The notes under the pieces were generated by a model. It was not told the DNA's origin. It did no database searches and was given only the letters and a program-made list of their open reading frames with translations. From NCBI GenBank assembly GCA_013350285.1, contig JAAXWG010000002.1, forward strand, positions 124,001 to 188,000: a stretch of DNA of 64,000 nucleotides, read 5' to 3'. This stretch comes from Candidatus Altimarinota bacterium. GTDB taxonomy: Bacteria; Patescibacteriota; Gracilibacteria; BD1-5; UBA6164. Numbering within the stretch: position 1 is the stretch's first letter; every line of letters begins with the position of its first letter. The position numbers were made by a program, and so were the translations under genes. This document shows positions 58,570 through 64,000 of this stretch, one piece after another.

Positions 58570-59607
58570 GTGATAAAATCATTGAGTATCAAGAATTTTA
58601 GAAATTTCCAAAATAAGACTTTTTCTTTTGAAAAAGATATAAATTTCATTCTTTGAGATAATGGGAGTGGAAAATCAAATATTTTGGAGGCTATCAGTAT
58701 ACTCTGCGGAAATGAGATTTTTTGACTTGATTTTTACAATCTTGTAAATAAAGAGGAAGAAGTTTTTTTTATTGAAAGTGAAGATAATGAAGGAAATAAA
58801 GTAAGTGTCTCTTATGATAAAATAAATAATATCAAAAAAATTGCTATCAATGGGAAAAATACAAGTATATCAAAACAAAAAGACTTTGTAGCAAAAAGTA
58901 TTGTTTTTCATCCTATGGTAATGAATATGATGTATCTTTCTCCAAGTTTGAGAAGAGATTTTCTTGATTCTATTCTTAGTCATTCATATTGAGAATATGC
59001 AAAACTTTTAAAAAGTTACAAAGATATACTTAAAAATAGAAATAAAGTCCTTAAAAATATAAAAGAGGGAAAAAGAGAAAAAAAAGAAATCATCTTTTGG
59101 AACCAAAAATTTATAGAAATAGCAAGTCAAATATATTTTTATAGATTTGAGCTTAAAAAATATTTTTCCAAACACATCAATTCCCTTCTTATTTATTTTG
59201 ATGGAAAAATAAGTAATATCTCTTTTCATTATATTACAAAAGTAGATCAGGAAAAGAAAGAAGAAAGTATTGAAGGCTACTTAATAAAGAATCTTGAAAG
59301 AGATATAATACTCTGAAATACTCATATATGACCTCATGTTGATGATTTTGATATTATGCTTGATACTGTTTCTATAAGTCATTTTGCTTCTCGTGGTGAA
59401 GCAAAAAGTATTATTTTGGGATTGAAACTTCTTGAAACTCAATTTATAGAAGAGAAAACCCAAAAAAAGCCTATTCTTCTGATTGATGACCTCTTAAGTG
59501 AGATAGATGAAAAACACAAAAATATTATTTTATCACAGCTTAATTGATATCAAATCATTATAAGTTCTCTGTGAAAATGAGAAATTTGAAACATTATAAA
59601 GATATAA
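58570..59607 (+). CDS. recF: DNA replication and repair protein RecF
   Basis: This 345-aa SMC-like ATPase loads RecA at gaps. Walker A is GDNGSGKSN near residue 32 (first Gly UGA), the signature is SRGEAKSIILGLKLLE near residues 276-291, and Walker B is ILLIDDLLSEIDEKHK near residues 305-320. Residues SPSLRRDFLDSIL near 118 match the RecF-specific block. The start is GTG at 58570-58572 (VIKSLSIKNFRNFQNKTF, a standard RecF N-terminus). It is not linked to dnaA/dnaN as in many bacteria. Confidence 0.92.
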
Positions 59608-59710
59608 AAATTACTTATTGTAAAGCTATTTATTACTAAATAAATTGAAAATAAAATTCATTAATAGTAAAATAGAGTATATAAATTATAATTATTAAAA
59701 ACAAATAAAA

Positions 59711-61114
59711 ATGAAAACAACAAAAAAATTCACATTCTTAAGTATTCTCGCTTGAGTATTTTTTAATATTGCTATTGCTTGAGCTGCAAGTATTGATCAT
59801 TTTGAAGTTACGATAACTCCAACAAGTGCAAATGTGTCAGAAGCCCTTGATGTCACTATAGAAGCTGTAGATAAAAATAATGAAACCGTTTCCAATTATG
59901 ATGGCACTGTTATTGTATTTTCTGAAACTGACAAAGAAGCAGAATTTCCAAATGTTTTAAAAGAAAATACTTATACCTTTACTTCTGCTGACCAAGGAAA
60001 AGTAAAATTTGAAAATGCTGTAAAGTTTAAAAATGCAGGAAAACAAAGTATTCATGTATATGATCTCAATGATGATACTATTATGGGAATGGCTGAAGTA
60101 GATATTTCTCAATGAGCAAGTTCTACTTGAGGAGAAGAAATAACAATCATATCTCCTGAAAGTGGTATTACTCTTGGAAAAACAGATGTTGTTATATCAG
60201 GAACAACAAAGAAAAATCATAGAGTTGTAATTGTCATAAATAATAAAGAAGAAATAAATACAACAAGTAATTCTGAGTGAGTGTTTGAAAAAGAAATAAC
60301 TCTCTCTGAGGGAGAAAGTTTTATAAAAGCTCAAGTTCTTGATGCAGACAATAAAAAAATAGGTGAATCTGAAAATGTAAATATAAAAATAAACTCTACA
60401 AAACCTATTCTCCAATCAATAAAAGTTTCTCCTAAAGATGATGTAGAACCAGAATCTCCTATAGCAGTAGAATTAATATCAAATCAAGGTCTTTCTAGTG
60501 TAAATGTAATCCTTGATGATGTCATAACTGCATTAAAAGAAACAAGAGAAGGGGTTTATAAAGGAACTGTTACGGCTCCAAAAAAAGCTTGAAAATATGA
60601 TGTTGATGTTGTTTTAAAAGATGATTTTTGAAACCAAACAAGAGAAACTGCTGCTGTCACTATAAATGTAATTGAAGAGCTTAACTCAGCTGGAACTGGT
60701 GCAGAAGATACTGCAACTTGAGAAACACAAGAAGAAATGAAAGCTGCTGAGCTAAAAGATCCTCTCAGAATTACCGGAATAAAACTTACTGTACTAAAAA
60801 CAAAATCTATCCTTACTTGGGATAAAAATGAAAAAGCTGAAAGCTACAATGTTTACAAGAAAAAAGAAGATGGAACTTTGGAATTTATACAAAATGTAAA
60901 AGATTCATACTTTGAAGTAGCAATTACTGGTGATAAAGTAACTTATGATTATTTTGCTATAAAATGAGTTGGAAAAGATTCATCATGAGAAAATTATGAA
61001 GGAGATTTATCAGAAGCAACAAAATTACAAACAGGTCCTGAAATACTTATTTTGTTTTTACTTGCACTCTTTGGAGGAATGGGATTTGTAATATACAAAA
61101 GAAAATATAGTTAA
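59711..61114 (+). CDS. Secreted surface protein with beta-sandwich domains and C-terminal anchor
   Basis: This 467-aa protein has an N-terminal signal peptide (KKFTFLSILAGVFFNIAIAGAAS, cleavage near residue 26) followed by Ig/Big-like beta-sandwich repeats. A first domain spans about residues 28-135, a second has the P-E-S-G-x-T-x-G start (EITIISPESGITLGKTDVVISG near 140), and a third is FN3-like (ILTWDKNEKAESYNVYKKKEDG near 370). The C-terminus is one membrane segment plus a basic tail (FLLALFGGMGFVIYKRKYS). It lacks an LPXTG motif, but the tail acts as a stop-transfer anchor. Probably a cell-surface or pilus-associated protein; exact role unknown. Confidence 0.72.
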
Positions 61115-61123
61115 AAAAACAAA

Positions 61124-61157
61124 AAAAGTTCTTAGAAATTTCTAAGAACTTTTTTTT
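61124..61157. terminator. Bidirectional intrinsic terminator
   Basis: A perfect stem AAAAGTTCTTAGAAA/TTTCTAAGAACTTTT with T-runs on both sides lies between the convergent surface-protein gene and the 262-aa gene. Confidence 0.85.
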
Positions 61158-61944
61158 AAAACCCTCTTAATCCTTCTCCGATAAAAAGTCATCCGTTTTG
61201 CTTAATAATATCAAGAAAAAGCTCATACAAATCCTTGTCTATATTTTTACTCAGTTCTTTCAATCTATTAAAAGACATAATAAATTTATATTTTCATAAT
61301 TCTCTAAATACTTCTTTTTTAAATACTTTTGCATACTTTTTTATTGCTTTATTAAGAAGATTTATATCTATTCAAGTTTCTCAAATAGAGATAACAGAAG
61401 CTTCAAGCAAAGCAAGCTCAAGAGAAGCAACTTTGAACTCAAGAGAATCAATAGAAAGTGTATCAGTAAAAGATGAAAGCTTTGCAAAAAGATTTATTTT
61501 TTTCCCATCTAAATTTCAGGAAATAGTTTTAAAAATGATTTCATAATTTCCTACTTTTATTTTTTTATTAAGACTCCTATTTATAATAGAGATTTTTTCA
61601 GGAACAGAATAATCTTTGAGTTGAAGTTCTAAAGATTTTTTACCACTGATAAAATAGGAACTTCCTACATAAAAACTTATATATTTTTTGAGAAGTTTAA
61701 GATAATATTTTTCTAGTAAATCTATTTCATTGAAATCAAAATCTCATAATTCTGGAATAATATACACTCAAGATTTTATAGGAATAATTATTTTTTCTGC
61801 CTTGAGTCTGTAAATAGTTTTATCTACATAGGATTGATATTTTTCTTTTTGCTCTGGATCTATCATATCAAAGATATCTTCTTTAAAAATTATATTTCAT
61901 CATTTTTTCAACATTTTGTTTACAATTTTGTTAAAACTCAACAT
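61156..61944 (-). CDS. Winged-helix-containing protein (AbiEi-like N-terminus)
   Basis: In this 262-aa protein, residues about 20-65 (FKEDIFDMIDPEQ...TIYRLKAEKIIIPIKSGVYIIPE) follow the winged-helix start of AbiEi-type antitoxins and other DUF-type regulators: a helix-turn-helix followed by L-x-x-x-x-x-I-x-x-x-x-x-G-x-Y-x-I-P. The remainder is mixed alpha/beta with KISIINRSLNKKIKVGNYEI near 135 and a long helical part. No AbiEii-type nucleotidyltransferase toxin gene is adjacent, so a toxin-antitoxin pair is not shown. Alternative: an orphan transcription factor. Two consecutive UGA codons give G-G near residue 15. Confidence 0.55.
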
Positions 61945-62002
61945 ATTTTTTATTGGCTTAAAATAAATAAAAATTAACTATAAAAAATATAATAATTTTT
62001 CT

Positions 62003-62050
62003 ATAAAAATCAAATATTTTTTTCTATAAAAATATTTGATTTTTATTTTT
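62003..62050. terminator. Long A/T hairpin with T-run
   Basis: A 19-bp perfect stem (ATAAAAATCAAATATTTTT against its complement at 62028-62046, loop TTCTAT) is followed by T residues on the plus strand. No plus-strand gene ends here, so its role is unclear. Confidence 0.6.
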
Positions 62051-62330
62051 TGTTTCCAAAAAAATCTTCAGTAAAGATAATAAAGAAGAGAAAAAAGAAG
62101 AATGTTAAAAAGTTTTTTTCTTAAAAAGATTAGAAAAAATATTTTTGAAAAGAGAGTTTTTTACAAAAAATGATACAAAAGCTTAGGAAAGATTTTTTTT
62201 TATAAATTTCAAAATATTTCAAAAAATATTTACTATTATAAAAAATGAAATATCCTAAAACTATAATTTATAATAATTCCCTCTTAATTTTGTAATTAAA
62301 TTAAAATTATTAAAAAATTTCCTTTTCCTT

Positions 62331-62358
62331 TTGACATTAGATTATTTTTCTATACACT
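62331..62358 (+). promoter_or_regulatory. Consensus promoter of thrS
   Basis: TTGACA at 62331-62336, a 16-bp spacer and TACACT at 62353-62358. Transcription would start near 62365, leaving a leader of about 175 nt before the thrS ATG. Confidence 0.65.
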
Positions 62359-62480
62359 CATATTTAGATTATTTCTTCACCAAGCACTAGATGAAGCTCA
62401 CATGACTTGAAACCAGTTTAAATTTTATTCTTTCTTAAAAGTAAGAGTATTTTTTGGTACCAAGTATATGTAAAAATCAA

Positions 62481-62517
62481 AAACTCTACTTTTAAAAGGT
62501 ATGAGTTTATTTTTTTA
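62481..62517 (+). promoter_or_regulatory. Attenuator-like hairpin before thrS
   Basis: AAACTC pairs with GAGTTT, and the inner TACTTTT with AAAAGGTA (one bulge), followed by TATTTTTTT, ending 21 bp before the thrS ATG. This is the layout of a transcription attenuator in the leader; no T-box sequence is seen. Confidence 0.55.
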
Positions 62518-62538
62518 TTTATTAATTTAAAAAACCTT

Positions 62539-64000
62539 ATGAACATAGAAATAAAAAGACACTCTCTTGCACATATACTTGCACAAGCAGTAAAAGAAAT
62601 CTACCCAAATGTAAAAATAGCCATTGGTCCAAGTATAGAAAATGGATTTTATTATGATTTTGATTTTTGATGAGAAGAATTTAAAGAAGAAAATCTCAAA
62701 GAAGTAGAAAAAAGAATGAAAAAAATTATTCAGCAAAATCAAGATTTTAGAAAATTTGAAGTTGATTATGATCTTGCAAAAAAAATACTTACAGCAATGT
62801 GAGAAGAATTTAAAATAGATATAATTGATAAAATCCAAAATAATGACTTCAAAAATAAAGAAAAAATAAGCTGAAAAATCACTTTTTATCTCAATGTTGC
62901 AAAATGAAAATCTGAAAATTATCTCCATATCCAAGAAAATCTTAAAAAATGAATTGAATGAAAAAGTGTATATTCATTTGATGAAATGGATGGAGACCAA
63001 GTTAAAAATCTTAAATTTATAGATATGTGTACTTGACCTCATGTAGAAAATACTCGTGAAATTGATGCAAATAGTTTCAAGCTGACAAAACTTGCCGGAG
63101 CTTATTGGATGGGAGATTCAAAAAATAAAATGCTCACTCGTATTTATGGACTGGCTTTTGATACTCGTGAAGAACTTGATGCTTATGTAAAACAAATGGA
63201 AGAAGCAAAAAAAAGAGACCACAGAGTGCTTGGAGCTTCTATGGAAATTTTTATGATTGATGAAGAAGTTGGAGCTGGACTTCCTCTCTATCTTCCCTAC
63301 GGAGCAAAACTCAGACAAATCCTTGAACAATATATGATACAAGAAGCAGAAAAAGCTGGATACCAATATGTCTATACTCCACACATTGCAAAATCAGATC
63401 TTTTTTCTCATTCATGACATCTTGATCATTACAAAGATGGAATGTATGCTCCGATGAAAATGATGAATCTTAATGGAGAAGGAGTTATTGATGGACAGGT
63501 AGATGAGTTTTATCTCAAGCCGATGAATTGTCCTATGCATCACAAAATCTATCTTCACAAACCAAGATCATATAAAGAATTGCCTTATAAACTTATGGAA
63601 TATGGAACCGTCTACAGATATGAAGAAAGTGGAGTACTTTCTGGACTCATAAGAGTGAGAGGATTTACTCAAAATGATGCTCATGTCTATTGTATGAGAA
63701 GCCAACTTTTTGAAGTCATCAGTGAAGCTCTTTCAAGATTTATCAGAGCCTATGAAGTCCTTGGGATAAAAGATTATAAAATAAGATTTTCTCTTCCTGA
63801 CTTTGAAAATAACAAAGAAAAATATGGAGAAGAAACCGTAGAATGGAGGGATGCTATTAGAGCAATGAAAGAAGTGCTTGATAAAATCGGAGTGGAATAT
63901 TATGAAGCTCCAAACGAAGCAGCTTTTTATGGACCAAAAATAGATATTCAAGTAAGAAATGTAAACGGAAAAGAAGATTCTCTTTCTACTATCCAAGTGG
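62539..64000 (+). CDS. thrS: Threonyl-tRNA synthetase (partial, 5' part)
   Basis: The first 487 residues of this class II synthetase are in the window; the rest runs past the right edge. The protein starts directly at the N2 editing domain ([20 protein letters not shown] with the editing site H-x-x-x-H), so the N-terminal TGS domain of most bacterial ThrRS is missing, as in other reduced Patescibacteria. The catalytic part shows motif 2 [33 protein letters not shown] near residues 352-384 and the zinc-site cysteine in [10 protein letters not shown] near residue 328. Early UGA glycines (for example DFDFGGEEF) are conserved positions. Confidence 0.95.

Larger units (their letters stand above)
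61945..62538. other. Gene-free regulatory region upstream of thrS
   Basis: No reading frame of interest is seen in these 594 bp. They hold an A/T-rich spacer with a large hairpin (62003-62050), a strong promoter (62331-62358) and a structured leader of about 175 nt ending in an attenuator-like hairpin (62481-62517) just before thrS. Confidence 0.7.

Noticed and set aside
61156-61944. An AbiEi/AbiEii toxin-antitoxin pair.
   Set aside because: Only a winged-helix-like protein is present; no nucleotidyltransferase toxin gene is adjacent.
62359-62538. T-box riboswitch upstream of thrS.
   Set aside because: No T-box consensus (UGGNACC in an antiterminator context) or specifier loop could be seen; only a GGTACC sequence in a different setting.

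Overview
The window is AT-rich and can only be read with genetic code 25, in which UGA encodes glycine. With UGA as stop, almost every gene breaks up, including rpoB, rpoC, ftsH, valS, aspS, dnaB and recF. With UGA read as Gly they become full-length, and the Gly falls on invariant family positions (GIDPGST in RuvC, NPPYS neighbours in the methyltransferase, GDPG-type turns). This use of UGA, the small protein sizes and a threonyl-tRNA synthetase without a TGS domain point to the Patescibacteria/CPR lineage Gracilibacteria (BD1-5) or Absconditabacteria (SR1). No rRNA is present to decide between the two. Two tRNA genes are visible: an unusual tRNA with a CCG anticodon and a tRNA-Cys(GCA).

Layout. 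1-6.1 kb: partial secF, a DedA protein, an RsmB-like methyltransferase, two accessory genes lying next to a decayed copy of the pgeF 3' end, pgeF, a palindrome-rich spacer and ychF. 6.1-12.8 kb: valS, a small membrane protein, dnaB, a TPR protein and dprA, all on the minus strand. 12.8-21.2 kb: plus-strand genes for a UDP-GlcNAc 2-epimerase, a methyltransferase, a 726-aa protein with a PurC (SAICAR synthetase) domain, a partner sharing one of its C-terminal modules, ruvC and an enlarged threonine synthase. 21.2-31.2 kb: the CCG tRNA, PPK2, an MFS carrier, an OLD-like ATPase-TOPRIM protein preceded by a tiny HsdR-like remnant, an anchored protein, murD, idi, a second DedA protein and ftsH. 31.4-42.3 kb: an ABC-F ATPase, a pilin-like protein with a fibrinogen-like C-terminus, rpoC and rpoB with a hairpin leader. 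42.3-52.5 kb: mltG, der, corA, mazG and aspS, mixed with short accessory genes, plus lexA. 52.5-57.1 kb: a Type ISP restriction-modification gene split into a nuclease/methyltransferase half and a specificity half by a segment carrying a REP-associated (RAYT/Y1) transposase gene. 57.2-64 kb: tRNA-Cys, a lipoprotein, gatC, recF, a secreted beta-domain surface protein, a winged-helix-like protein and the 5' part of thrS with an attenuator-like leader.

How it fits together: most genes are core information processing (transcription, replication, recombination, tRNA charging, ribosome maturation) and envelope maintenance. The accessory genes are mostly short plus-strand units with their own TTGACA/TATAAT-type promoters and unusually heavy UGA use. 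Surface-exposed proteins (pilin-like adhesin, secreted Ig/FN3-like protein, lipoproteins) and defence-type genes (Type ISP, OLD-like ATPase, HsdR remnant) fit an attached or predatory lifestyle under phage and mobile-element pressure; that lifestyle is inferred from the lineage and is not shown by the sequence.
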